Below the pieces are notes generated by a model that saw only the letters and a list, made by a program, of their open reading frames with translations, did not search any database and was not told the origin of the DNA. From CAYUET01 sp964443875 (lineage in GTDB: Bacteria > Auribacterota > JAFGBW01), in assembly GCA_964443875.1 (NCBI GenBank), contig CAYUET010000006.1, positions 1-64,000 on the forward strand: a stretch of 64,000 nt of DNA. Direction: 5' to 3'. This document shows, piece by piece, positions 25,667 to 35,020 of the stretch. The position numbers and the translations under genes were made by a program. How positions within the stretch are numbered: position 1 is the stretch's first letter; the number at the start of each line of letters is the position of its first letter.

Positions 25667-26758
25667 ATGAGTATTCTTACACGATACATCGTAGCCGAAT
25701 TGTTCTTCCCTTTTTCCATTTCCCTTTTTGTTTTGACCTTTATTCTGCTCATGACCCGGATTCTCAACCTGGCGGATTTACTTTTTCAGGAGGGGGTCGG
25801 TTTCTGGAACCTTGCCCATATTCTGACTTCCATTGTACTTTATTTAAGCGGGGTTACCCTTCCCCTGGCTTTTCTTCTGGGAATTCTTTTATGCTTTGGA
25901 CGGCTGACCAGCGACAGTGAAATGATTGCCCTCCGGGCGTCGGGGATAAGTCTTATGCGGATTATACGGCCTGTTTTCTTTTTTGGCCTTGCGGTATACG
26001 GGGGGGCTTTTTATCTGCAGACCCGGATTCTCCCTCAGGCGGACTGGCAGTCCACACTTTCTATTAAACGTCTTGAGCAGAATGCCGTTTCTCTTCTTGA
26101 AGAGAAAAAATGGGTGGAAGGTTTTGGATCCGCCGCCGTTTATGTGGAAAAACTTGAAGAGGGCAACCGGTTTGAAAATATCCGGATCCATCAGACGGTG
26201 CCGGATCAGCCTATCCCACGGATGGTCCATGCCGCTTCCGGACATTATACCCTGAATGAAGCAGAAAAAAAAATCATTTTCCGCCTTGCTGACGGTTATA
26301 TCGAGGAGCCTGCCGAAAAGGAAGGCAGTCTGATGAGGATCGAATTCGGTAACTACACCATTGAAGTGGAACTCAGTCAAAGGGTGTTCCGGGTTCCTGT
26401 CAAGGAGGCGGCCCATCTGACATCCGTGGAAATAATTCAGAAACTCAAAGCGGCGGATCTCTCCCCCAAGGACCGCAGGGCCCTCCTTTTTGTCAGACAT
26501 AGCCGGCTGGCGCTTGCCTTTGCCTGTATCGTTTTTTTCCTTTTGGGGGTGCCACTTTCGGTGAATATGAATACGCCGGATAAGAGCACCAATTTTTCAG
26601 TGGCCGGTTTCCTGGCTCTGGGCTGGTATCTTTTGATGCTTGCTGGCCGGGCTATGGCCCTGAAAGGAATTATTCCTGTCGAACTGGGTTTATGGCTTCC
26701 CAATATTGTCCTGGGAGGTCTGGGTTTTCTGATGGGTATAAAACTCGCCTTTAAATAG
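25667..26758 (+). CDS. lptF: LptF/LptG-family permease (YjgP/YjgQ)
   Basis: The 363-residue protein belongs to the permease family that, with LptB, extracts lipopolysaccharide from the inner membrane. It has three N-terminal membrane helices, a periplasmic beta-jellyroll domain (about residues 130-260) and three C-terminal helices. MSILTRYIVAELFFPFSISL, then TLPLAFLLGILLCFGRLTSDSEMIALRASGIS split over the second pair of helices, are diagnostic. Only one member is present here; its LptG partner must be elsewhere. The LptF assignment over LptG is tentative. Confidence 0.9.
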   Translation: MSILTRYIVAELFFPFSISLFVLTFILLMTRILNLADLLFQEGVGFWNLAHILTSIVLYLSGVTLPLAFLLGILLCFGRLTSDSEMIALRASGISLMRIIRPVFFFGLAVYGGAFYLQTRILPQADWQSTLSIKRLEQNAVSLLEEKKWVEGFGSAAVYVEKLEEGNRFENIRIHQTVPDQPIPRMVHAASGHYTLNEAEKKIIFRLADGYIEEPAEKEGSLMRIEFGNYTIEVELSQRVFRVPVKEAAHLTSVEIIQKLKAADLSPKDRRALLFVRHSRLALAFACIVFFLLGVPLSVNMNTPDKSTNFSVAGFLALGWYLLMLAGRAMALKGIIPVELGLWLPNIVLGGLGFLMGIKLAFK

Positions 26759-26773
26759 AAAGGATCGGGCAGC

Positions 26774-27127
26774 ATGCAGAGGATAGTGAAGGGAATATGG
26801 ACCTTGTATTTTGTTTTTATTCTTTATGTTTTTTTTAAACTTAATTTTCCCCTGGACTGGGAAAACCCCGTTCAGCTTCTGGATACCCTGATACTCCTGC
26901 CTTCTCTGGCGGCCCTCTATGGGTATGTCTGCGGGAAAAGGGTTCTGGATGCAGCCCTGTGGAGAATTTATTTCTGTATTTTAGTGACCTGGGATTTTTA
27001 TCACCATTTTATTGTTGTCAGAGCCTGGGAAGGGGCCTTGCAGGAAATCGTGTTTTTCCTGATTCTTCTGACGCCGCTCTACCTGGCCAATTTCATGTAT
27101 GCCTTTATGGAACGTGAAAAAAAATAA
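26774..27127 (+). CDS. Small membrane protein, function unknown
   Basis: The 117-residue protein is mostly hydrophobic with about four helices: GIWTLYFVFILYVFFKL, LLDTLILLPSLAALYGYV, LWRIYFCILVTWDFYHHF and EIVFFLILLTPLYLANFMYA. I do not recognise a family. It follows lptF by 15 bases on the same strand, so it is probably co-transcribed. It is short, acidic-poor and ends in a Lys/Glu tail. A role in the envelope is an inference from position. Confidence 0.7.
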   Translation: MQRIVKGIWTLYFVFILYVFFKLNFPLDWENPVQLLDTLILLPSLAALYGYVCGKRVLDAALWRIYFCILVTWDFYHHFIVVRAWEGALQEIVFFLILLTPLYLANFMYAFMEREKK

Positions 27128-27208
27128 TATTTGGGGAATTTCAGCCTTTTTGTTATATCCTTATTAAAAATATTTTAAACTTTATGAAGTGAAAGCGTAA
27201 GTGCAACG

Positions 27209-28408
27209 ATGGACCTGTCGAAGAAAGCAGTGACCTGCATTGATATCGGTACAGAATCCATAAAACTCCTGACCGGATTTATGAATTCTGAGGGAAAGAT
27301 TCAGATTCAGAAAGCCGTGTGGAAGGTATTTAATTCAGGGGCAGGCAGTAAAAACGGGTCAGGCAGGCCGATTGAAGCGTTGACAGGGCTTTTGAGTCAT
27401 GAAAAAATCTGTGATAACGTTTACCTTTGTTTAAGCAATCCCAAAAATTCACTTTATCAGATGCTCTTGCCGGAAATGCCCCGCCAAAAACTTGATGACG
27501 CCATTAAATCCGAACTGATTCAGAAAAAAATCTTTGATCTTTTAAAACATTATTATGGCTATGTCACTTCAAGAATTGATTATGAGAAGGATACAGTTCA
27601 ATATAAAACCTTTGTTGCCTGTCAGCCCAGGGAGGATGTAGAAAATTATCTGAAGCTTCTCGAAAGCCATCATCTCCGGGTTCAGTGTTTTGAACACCCG
27701 AATATGGTTCTGATTAACGGCATGCAGAGAATGGGATATTTTTCTGACAACAAGGCCTGTCTGATTTTATCCATGGGGGCTTCCACCTGCAGTTTTATGG
27801 TCGTGCACAACAATAGTTTTGTGTTTGAAAGAAAATTATCTTCTACAGGTGAAGCATTTACAAAAAATATTTCAGATGCCTGCAAGCTGAATTGGGAAGC
27901 ATCAGAAAAACTAAAAAAAGAAAATGGAATTGCCCTTGATCAGCTGAGCGATCAGTTTGTTGAAGCTCATCACATCCTGATTTCTTCGGTTGAGAAACTG
28001 ATTACAGATATTGAATATTCCATGAAGTATTTCTTTTTTCAGGTAGCGAAGTCCAAAGTGACAACGTTTGAAACGGTTTTTTTAACCGGAGGTTCTTCCT
28101 GTATGCCTGGCTTTAAGGATTTTATGGAGGAGCGGCTGAAAATGAAGTGTTTTTTACTGGATTTTAAAGATAATATGGTTTTTCCGAAAGAACTTTCAAT
28201 TCTGGATAATAAAACTTCAGGTTCAATTTTCAGTACAGCCCTGGGACTTTTTTACTGGGAGGGCAAAACGACAAAAAGCACCCGTCTTTCGTTGTTTTCG
28301 AACATTTCACGCGGAAATATTTCTTTTACGCAGGGGGTAAAGTACGGTTCAGGTGTCTTCATTTTTATATTTCTGATTTTTTACGCATGGCGTTATTGGG
28401 TTCAGTAA
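27209..28408 (+). CDS. PilM/FtsA-like ATPase with C-terminal membrane anchor
   Basis: The 399-residue protein is an actin-fold ATPase like PilM. Phosphate loop 1 is TCIDIGTESIKLLTG, phosphate loop 2 is ILSMGASTCSFMVV, and the adenosine motif is FLTGGSSCMPGF. A single hydrophobic helix (YGSGVFIFIFLIFYAWRYW) ends the chain, but no PilN-like periplasmic part follows. A second PilM-like protein, fused to PilN, is encoded at 38334. No pilus gene is directly adjacent, so this one may anchor a separate envelope complex, possibly that of the next operon. This is inference. Confidence 0.82.
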   Translation: MDLSKKAVTCIDIGTESIKLLTGFMNSEGKIQIQKAVWKVFNSGAGSKNGSGRPIEALTGLLSHEKICDNVYLCLSNPKNSLYQMLLPEMPRQKLDDAIKSELIQKKIFDLLKHYYGYVTSRIDYEKDTVQYKTFVACQPREDVENYLKLLESHHLRVQCFEHPNMVLINGMQRMGYFSDNKACLILSMGASTCSFMVVHNNSFVFERKLSSTGEAFTKNISDACKLNWEASEKLKKENGIALDQLSDQFVEAHHILISSVEKLITDIEYSMKYFFFQVAKSKVTTFETVFLTGGSSCMPGFKDFMEERLKMKCFLLDFKDNMVFPKELSILDNKTSGSIFSTALGLFYWEGKTTKSTRLSLFSNISRGNISFTQGVKYGSGVFIFIFLIFYAWRYWVQ

Positions 28409-28739
28409 AGGAAAATTTTTCAGGAATGCTTTTTTTTGGGGGATGATAAAGAGGACAATCTGTATTCAGTTTGTATTTCTTGGGAAAACTTGAAAATTGA
28501 ATTAAAAATATTGGAATACATGATACATTTTAAAATAAAAACGCATCCTTATCTTATTTAAAAAACTATATTTTAATTATTTATCATGAATAATTTGAGA
28601 ATAATAGTCGATTTGCGGGTTTAAACTTAATTAAAAATAAATGGTTTATCATTTTGACGAGAATCAAAGGATCTGTTAAGATTTCTTTTGCTCTTTTTAT
28701 TATGATGCATAAGCATATCCGTCCATGAGAGGAGAAACT
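28409..28739. other. AT-rich intergenic region with promoter
   Basis: No gene or RNA is supported in these 331 bases. They are much more AT-rich than the flanking genes. The only clear signals are the promoter at 28654-28682 and GAGAGGAG at 28727-28734 before the next gene. Confidence 0.65.
28654..28682 (+). promoter_or_regulatory. Promoter of the AMIN-TolC operon
   Basis: TTGACG (28654-28659), a 17-base spacer and TAAGAT (28677-28682) form a good sigma70-type promoter. The start codon at 28740 lies 58 bases downstream. Confidence 0.6.
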
Positions 28740-31700
28740 ATGTTTTTTACTTTAAATCGGTTTTGGGTTTTATTGCTTGTTTTTAGTTTTGGTTTTAATT
28801 TTTCAGCGTGGTCAGAAACAGATTTCAAGTCCTTTGATTTCAAAGATGATCCTTTAGAAGCCCGCCTTTCTCTTACCCTTTCAAAAGAATTTTCTTATCA
28901 GATTAAGGAATTGAAAACTCCTTCCCGCATTGTCGTGACCTTTAAGGAGAAGCTGACCTGCAAAACTCTTGAGCCGTTGACTTCCGAGTCCGGACTGATA
29001 CGCAAGGTCCGTTTTTTAACCCTTTCGAATAAGGCGACTGAAAAAACAGGAATATATAATCTCGATTCCATCATTATTGAAACTGCCGACAACGTGATTC
29101 CCAAAGTGTTTTTTAAAGGGGATAAGATGGTTATCCGCGTATTAAGCGGCGTGGTGACTGCGTCTGAAAAAGAGAAGCCAGCCGCGGAGAGTTCTCCTGA
29201 AAAGCCGGCTCCGGTTTCTAAACCCATGTCTCCTGAGGCAATGGGCCCTGTGTTAAGTAATGTCACGGTCAATGAAATCGGGACAAAAACCCGGCTGGTT
29301 TTAAGCCTTTCGAAAAGGGCGGAATATACAGCCAAAGAGATGAAAGATCCCTACAGAACGGTTTTGACTTTCAAAGAAAAGATTTTCTGCAAAAATACAG
29401 AACCTTTAAGTTTCAACAGGGGAACAGTCAAGACGATCCGGTTTTTAACCTTAAAAAACAAGGCGGCTGAATCGGCCGGCCTTTACCTTCTGGATACCCT
29501 GATTATTGAATATGCAGCAGAGGTCAAAGAGGCGCTCTTTTTTAAGAAAACAGAGTTAGTGATTGATTCGGAAATCGTACAGAAGCCTGCTGAAGAGAGC
29601 TCTGTAAGTCAACCGGCCCCTGAGTCCTTTCCTGCCAGGGAGGAAAAGCCTTCTGCAACGATGACTCCGGAGCAGCTTAACCCCCTGTTTAATTCAGCAG
29701 AAATCAGGGAAGACGGGGACAAAAGCCGTTTGATCTTTTCCTTCACAAAGGGAGTGGAGGTCCAGACCAAAGAACTGACTTCCCCGAAAAGAGTCCTTTT
29801 AACTTTCAGGGAAAAAATTTTATCTAAAAGTATAGAACCTCTGATCTCCTCCGGACTGATTAAAAATGTCCGTTTTCTGACTCTTAAAAATAAGGCCACT
29901 AAAAAAACAGGTCTTATGTTTCTCGATTCCGTCATTATCGAACTCAATGAGGATGCCAGGTACAAGGTCAGCAGGGAGAATTCCCTCATCCATCTGGAAG
30001 CAGAACTCGATACTGAAAAAATGATGGCAGTTGCAGACGCTGCAATAAAGCAGGAAAAGGCTGAAGAGAATGAGATGCCTGTCTTTGAAGATAACTCTGA
30101 AGAACAGCCGGCTGCAAAACCCGGCATTGAAGAGCTGGCCAAGAATTATACTTTTCTCAATCAGGTTGACTTTGTTTTTGAACAGACAAAAAATCAGATT
30201 CAATTCTCCTTTTCAAAACTTCCGGATTATAAGTTAAATGAATTGGCAAATCCTACCCGGCTTGTGATGACCTTTGGAGAAAAAATTCTTTCCAAAACAG
30301 CGGAACCCAAAACTTTTGAAAGCGGGACAGTTAAAAATCTCCGGTATCTTACCCTTAAAAATCAGGCTTTTGAAGAAGCGGGGTTTTACGTTGTGGATTC
30401 TCTGATTGTTGAGATTTCAGAGGAGTCTGTTTATGAAATTTCAAAGGACGGAACTTTGATTACTCTGAATCTCTTTGCTGTGGGGGAAAAGAAAGTCGCC
30501 GGGGAACAAGCGGTTTCTCCTGAAAAACAGAGGATTTCTACTGTTGAAAAAACGGCTCAGGTTTCTGAAAAAGACAGTCAGCAGATTGAGTCTCTGTTAA
30601 AATCAGCAAAGGAAAATTATAAAAACGGCTATTATCTTCTGGCTAAATCCGATTGTCAGACCGTTCTCGGTTTTGATCCTGCCAATGAAGAAGCCTTGAA
30701 AATTCTCGGCAGGGCTCAGGAGAAAATCGCGGAAGAAAAAGAAAAGGCTTTAAAATTGGCGGATCAGCTGATTGCAGAGAAAGAAGCATCCGTTGATACA
30801 CAGAAAGCACAGGCAGCCCGGTTAGCCGGAGATCTTGAAAAACAGATGATTGAAAAAGGGAGTAGAGAAGAAGAATTCAGCGCTTATATGAAAAACGGTC
30901 AGGGGCTTTTCAAAAGGAAGCGCTATGAGGAAGCTCTGGAAATGTGGGAAAGAGCCCTGGAAATCAAACCCGACGATGCGGAGCTCAAGGATTACATGAA
31001 CCGCGCAAGGGAGAAGATCAGGGAGAGAGGTCAGGTTCAGGAGACGGAAACCATTTCCACTCGTCAGCAGTCTGAAATTGATGTGCTTATGAGTCAGGGC
31101 GAGGAACAGTTTCATAATCTTCAATATACCAATGCCATTGCCACCTTTGAAAAAGTACTGGAACTGGATCCTAAAAATGTCAAAGCCATGCGTTATGTTG
31201 TTCAGGCCCGGAAAAATCAGAGATCCTATGTTGCCGAAGGCGGAATGCCGGAAGATATCGTAATGAAACCTGTAGGGGCGGCTAATGATCTTGGAATGAT
31301 TACGATTGATGAAGCTCTGAAAATGGGGCTTGCAAATCATCTTCCTACCAAGATTTCCCAGGAAGAGGTTTTTCTTGCAAAATATAAAGTGGATGAAGCC
31401 AAGCGGCAGCTCTACCCCCAGGCCAAGGTAAAATACAAGCTGACAGGCGGTACAACAACCGGAGAAGATTTTGAAGGACAGGAATATGGAATGGAATTTG
31501 AACAGAATGTCTGGTCAGGCGGCAAATACAGAGCTCTTTATAACCAGGCCCGTGTGAACCTGGCTGTTGCTCGCAAAAATCATGAAAAGACAAAAGCGGA
31601 ATTCATTTTTGAAGTGATTCAGGCTTATTATAATTATGTTTTTGCCAAAGAGAAAATGAAAAACAAGCTGGTTTTAAAGGGAAATATTATTGAGCTTCTG

Positions 31701-33461
31701 GATATTGCAGAAAAACAGTATAATGCCAAGGCCCTCACTCTGGCGGAAATTCTCGAAGCTCGGTCTCAGCTTGAGGAAGTTAACTTTCAGGTTGTGCAGA
31801 TTGAAAACGATCTTGAACTGGCAAAACTGGCTCTGCAGCAGCTTTTGTCTCAGCCCAGCAAAGTGGATATCGATGTTGGAGAAATGCCTGAGCCCTTCAT
31901 CTTTGATCTGGATGAGGCAAAGTTAAATGAAGTTGCTTATAAAAATCGCCGTGATTACCAGGTTAATAAGCTGCTGGTCTTATTTCATAAATACGGCCTT
32001 GAGATCGCACATAAAAAAGAAGGGCTTAATGTTCAATTGACCGGTTCTTATGGGATGAAAGACGAGTATTATGTTACCGAACAGGTGGATATGAAAAGTG
32101 AATATTATATCGGGTTGAAATTTTCAAGGGCCTTAGGGCCTCATACCGCTGAACTAAATCTCATGGATCAGGACAAGGTCCCTCAGATCGGACAAACTAC
32201 TTCCAGCCAGTTCACTAGTGAAGAATTGACAATAAAACTGTGGGATCAGAAGAATCAGACCGCTCTTACAGAAGCCAATATTTCCTATCACAAGGCATTA
32301 AGTGAACTGGAAAACAGCAAGAGAACACTTGTTCATGACATCCGTTCCTCCATCTATTCGGTTGCAGAAGCAGAAGCCAAGATTCAGAATGATAAATCCA
32401 TCCTCGCCTTATCCGCTGAAGAATTAAGATCTACCAAGGCCAAACAGAAAGCGGATCAATCAACCATAGTTCAGGTCATGAGGGCGGAAGCAAAATTCTG
32501 GAATGAAAAAACAGACATGGTTTCAGATCAGGCGGATTATTACATCAATATCGCCAAGCTGAACAAAAATGTCGGGTTGAACAACTACATGGATCCTGCA
32601 ACAGGGCTTATCAGCACCGACAAGGAGGAGCAGGCGCCTGGAATACGCCTCGTGGTTCATGATAAAGAAAAGAAAAGACACTGGTATAATATTCTTCCTT
32701 TCAAGGGAGGAATTAAATCCTATTATCCGGATGAGGTTGTAACGGATATTTTAAAAGAGAAACAGGAAAAGGCCGCCTTTGCATCGACTAAAAGTTTTTT
32801 AAATATTACGCGCTGGTTTAAAAAGAGCGCTGAAGATGAAATGGCGGAATACAAACAATATGATGAAAAATATAATTTTTCCACCCCCTTGAAAGATGAA
32901 AAGCAGTCCTGGTGGAAATTCTGGAAAAAGAAGCTGGATGATGACTTCAGCCAGTTTTATTCGACAACCAGTGAATACAATCAGGCTTTTGGAATGGAGA
33001 GAAAAACTTCCCTTCAGACACAAACCGCCATTCCTGTAACAAAGACCACTATTGGCACAGCCACGCCCGAGGTTAAAAAAGATGAAAAGGATTATTTCCA
33101 GGGTTATCTTAAAGACAAAACCAGAAAAGTATTTGCCGAATATCATGTTGAGGACAATACCTATGAAACCATCATTGCGATTCGTGCAAATTCCAGAGTG
33201 CAGTATTCTGAAAAAGTTTTGAGTAATCCTTCTCGAATAGTCTTTACTTTTAAAGACACGGTTATTTCAGCTTTGCCAGCCTTTGAAGATGTGAAAACAG
33301 GGGCGATCATATCCTTTAAGACCATTCATACTCCTGTCAGCCTCCCGGCCGAGTATAAGGATTGGAACAAACTTTTATCGATTATCCTTGAATTGGATTC
33401 AGAACGGGAATATAAAATTGAATCCCAGGATGATATGTTCAAAATTATTATTAAAAAATAA
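28740..33461 (+). CDS. Giant AMIN-TPR-TolC-AMIN fusion outer membrane factor
   Basis: This 1573-residue exported protein joins domains normally encoded apart. A signal peptide ends near residue 25. Four AMIN-like repeats follow (about 41-135, 183-278, 328-423, 484-580), each with the pattern LxxPxRxxxTFxEKIxxK, then a KxxRxLTLxNxA segment and a DSxIIE strand. Three TPRs lie at about 617-825. A TolC-like outer membrane factor (about 854-1284) begins ITIDEALKMGLANHLPTKIS and has long coiled-coil hairpins. A fifth, divergent AMIN-like unit is at 1466-1573. AMIN domains bind peptidoglycan in AmiC and PilQ. An adaptor gene follows after 35 bases. I chose ATG 28740 (GAGGAG 5 bases upstream) over 28725. 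Confidence 0.85.
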   Translation: MFFTLNRFWVLLLVFSFGFNFSAWSETDFKSFDFKDDPLEARLSLTLSKEFSYQIKELKTPSRIVVTFKEKLTCKTLEPLTSESGLIRKVRFLTLSNKATEKTGIYNLDSIIIETADNVIPKVFFKGDKMVIRVLSGVVTASEKEKPAAESSPEKPAPVSKPMSPEAMGPVLSNVTVNEIGTKTRLVLSLSKRAEYTAKEMKDPYRTVLTFKEKIFCKNTEPLSFNRGTVKTIRFLTLKNKAAESAGLYLLDTLIIEYAAEVKEALFFKKTELVIDSEIVQKPAEESSVSQPAPESFPAREEKPSATMTPEQLNPLFNSAEIREDGDKSRLIFSFTKGVEVQTKELTSPKRVLLTFREKILSKSIEPLISSGLIKNVRFLTLKNKATKKTGLMFLDSVIIELNEDARYKVSRENSLIHLEAELDTEKMMAVADAAIKQEKAEENEMPVFEDNSEEQPAAKPGIEELAKNYTFLNQVDFVFEQTKNQIQFSFSKLPDYKLNELANPTRLVMTFGEKILSKTAEPKTFESGTVKNLRYLTLKNQAFEEAGFYVVDSLIVEISEESVYEISKDGTLITLNLFAVGEKKVAGEQAVSPEKQRISTVEKTAQVSEKDSQQIESLLKSAKENYKNGYYLLAKSDCQTVLGFDPANEEALKILGRAQEKIAEEKEKALKLADQLIAEKEASVDTQKAQAARLAGDLEKQMIEKGSREEEFSAYMKNGQGLFKRKRYEEALEMWERALEIKPDDAELKDYMNRAREKIRERGQVQETETISTRQQSEIDVLMSQGEEQFHNLQYTNAIATFEKVLELDPKNVKAMRYVVQARKNQRSYVAEGGMPEDIVMKPVGAANDLGMITIDEALKMGLANHLPTKISQEEVFLAKYKVDEAKRQLYPQAKVKYKLTGGTTTGEDFEGQEYGMEFEQNVWSGGKYRALYNQARVNLAVARKNHEKTKAEFIFEVIQAYYNYVFAKEKMKNKLVLKGNIIELLDIAEKQYNAKALTLAEILEARSQLEEVNFQVVQIENDLELAKLALQQLLSQPSKVDIDVGEMPEPFIFDLDEAKLNEVAYKNRRDYQVNKLLVLFHKYGLEIAHKKEGLNVQLTGSYGMKDEYYVTEQVDMKSEYYIGLKFSRALGPHTAELNLMDQDKVPQIGQTTSSQFTSEELTIKLWDQKNQTALTEANISYHKALSELENSKRTLVHDIRSSIYSVAEAEAKIQNDKSILALSAEELRSTKAKQKADQSTIVQVMRAEAKFWNEKTDMVSDQADYYINIAKLNKNVGLNNYMDPATGLISTDKEEQAPGIRLVVHDKEKKRHWYNILPFKGGIKSYYPDEVVTDILKEKQEKAAFASTKSFLNITRWFKKSAEDEMAEYKQYDEKYNFSTPLKDEKQSWWKFWKKKLDDDFSQFYSTTSEYNQAFGMERKTSLQTQTAIPVTKTTIGTATPEVKKDEKDYFQGYLKDKTRKVFAEYHVEDNTYETIIAIRANSRVQYSEKVLSNPSRIVFTFKDTVISALPAFEDVKTGAIISFKTIHTPVSLPAEYKDWNKLLSIILELDSEREYKIESQDDMFKIIIKK

Positions 33462-33496
33462 CACAAGTCTTAAGACTATTTAAGAAAGGGAAACCC

Positions 33497-34789
33497 ATGT
33501 CGGATGATCAGATACCGGAAGATCAAATTCCCCAGGTGGAGCCTGAATACGAGGAAGAAGGAAAAGTAAAACGCAAAAAGAAATTAGGATGGTTTATTTC
33601 TCTTTTTGTGGTTGGAATCATTGTTTTATGCGGTTTTGTTTTACTTTACTATGTTGTCAAAGAGCTTAAAAAACCACCCAAAAAACCGGGGGATAAAGCG
33701 GCGACTGAACAGACCGATAAAAAAGACGGAGAAAAAGATAAAGCCAAGAAACCGGAAGAAAAGCCAAAAGTCAAAGTCTACAAGGTTTCCAAAGAGAATT
33801 TCATTCATGTGATGGAAACGCTTGGCACCATCCAGGCTAAATCCAAAGTGGATTTAAGGTTTGAGGTCAATGGTCTGGTGGATGTCATGAATGTGAAGGA
33901 AGGCGATCTGGTCAGACAGGATGACACCATAGGCGAATTGACTCATGCGGATTCAGAATTGAAAGTGGATTTCAGAAAATCAAAACTGAAAGAAGCACAG
34001 ATTGAATTGAAGAATTTACAGGCCAAGGTTGCGCAAAACAAAGAGCTTTTGGATGCGGGCGCTATTACCCAATCAAAATATGATGAAGCCAAGTTTGCCG
34101 AAGAGCGCGCAGAACAAGCTGTAAAAAGCGCCAAGATTGAACTCAAAAGTGCTGAAGCTGAACTTGAAAAAACTTACCTTAAAACAGCCATTGAGGGTAT
34201 TATAGGCCAGGTAAAAGTACAAAAGGGAGAGTTTGTCACCAGCCAGACTCTGGTTCTTTCTGTCATGGAAGTGGCTGAGGTTCATGCCGAGTTTTCGGTT
34301 CTTGAAAAGGACATCCTGAATGTCAAAGAGGGACTGGAGATTCATTTAAGTGTGGATACTTATCCGGGAGAGAAATTCAAGGGATCTATTATTTCTTTAG
34401 GCACTATTGTTGAAACAACGGAAGGCCGTGCCAGGAAGGTAAAAGCCCTGATTCCGAATCCGGACAGAAAACTCCTTCCCGGAATGTTTGCCCATGTTGA
34501 AATCGTGCTGTTTCACCGTGAAGACGCCCTGACTGTTCCTGTTTCAGCATTTCCGGATGTTTCTCAGGATGCCTCCAGCATCTGGGTGGTTGGCGAAGGA
34601 GATAAGGTTGCCAAGAGAGAAATCCAGGTTGAGCATTTAAGCCCTGATAAGGCCCTGATTGAAAGCGGGATCAAGGTCGGAGAGCTGGTTGTTGTTGAAA
34701 CAGCTGCCCTTAAAATACAGGATGGACAACAGGTGGAAATAGTGGAGGTGCGTGAGGCTGAGGGTAAGGAAAAAGAAGGTAAAAAATAG
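33497..34789 (+). CDS. Periplasmic adaptor (membrane fusion) protein, RND/HlyD type
   Basis: The 430-residue protein is an efflux-type adaptor. A short acidic cytoplasmic segment (about residues 1-30) and one membrane helix (LGWFISLFVVGIIVLCGFVL) precede a Lys/Pro-rich linker. The lipoyl half-motifs are KSKVDLRFEVNGLVDVMNVK and KTAIEGIIGQVKVQKGEFV, on either side of an alpha-hairpin (about 150-220) with AGAITQSKYDEAKF. The beta-barrel and membrane-proximal domains follow. Its natural partner is the TolC-like fusion just upstream. No RND or ABC pump gene follows here, so the inner-membrane component is unknown. Confidence 0.9.
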   Translation: MSDDQIPEDQIPQVEPEYEEEGKVKRKKKLGWFISLFVVGIIVLCGFVLLYYVVKELKKPPKKPGDKAATEQTDKKDGEKDKAKKPEEKPKVKVYKVSKENFIHVMETLGTIQAKSKVDLRFEVNGLVDVMNVKEGDLVRQDDTIGELTHADSELKVDFRKSKLKEAQIELKNLQAKVAQNKELLDAGAITQSKYDEAKFAEERAEQAVKSAKIELKSAEAELEKTYLKTAIEGIIGQVKVQKGEFVTSQTLVLSVMEVAEVHAEFSVLEKDILNVKEGLEIHLSVDTYPGEKFKGSIISLGTIVETTEGRARKVKALIPNPDRKLLPGMFAHVEIVLFHREDALTVPVSAFPDVSQDASSIWVVGEGDKVAKREIQVEHLSPDKALIESGIKVGELVVVETAALKIQDGQQVEIVEVREAEGKEKEGKK

Positions 34790-34816
34790 CCTTAATTTTT
34801 AAAAGGAGGATATATC

Positions 34817-35020
34817 ATGAGGAATAAAATCAGCCTATATCTTATTGTTGCTATAGTCGCTTTTGGCGCCGGAACATTCTCTTCAATACAGGCAGACTCT
34901 TCCGCCCAAAAAGGTACAGATTCAGAATTGATATCAAAAATGAACGATAAACTGGATAAAATACTATCAAATCAGGAGGAAATGAAATCCAGCATAAAAA
35001 AGATTGTGGGTCGTCTCTAA
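34817..35020 (+). CDS. Small exported helical protein
   Basis: The 67-residue product has an N-terminal hydrophobic stretch (LYLIVAIVAFGAGTFSSIQA) that reads as a signal peptide or anchor. The remaining 40 residues form a heptad-like helix (LISKMNDKLDKILSNQEEM). AAGGAGG lies 7 bases upstream of the ATG, one of the strongest ribosome-binding sites in the window, which supports a real gene. The stop codon abuts the start of the next gene. It may be a small subunit of the adaptor/TolC complex. No family is recognised. Confidence 0.72.
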   Translation: MRNKISLYLIVAIVAFGAGTFSSIQADSSAQKGTDSELISKMNDKLDKILSNQEEMKSSIKKIVGRL

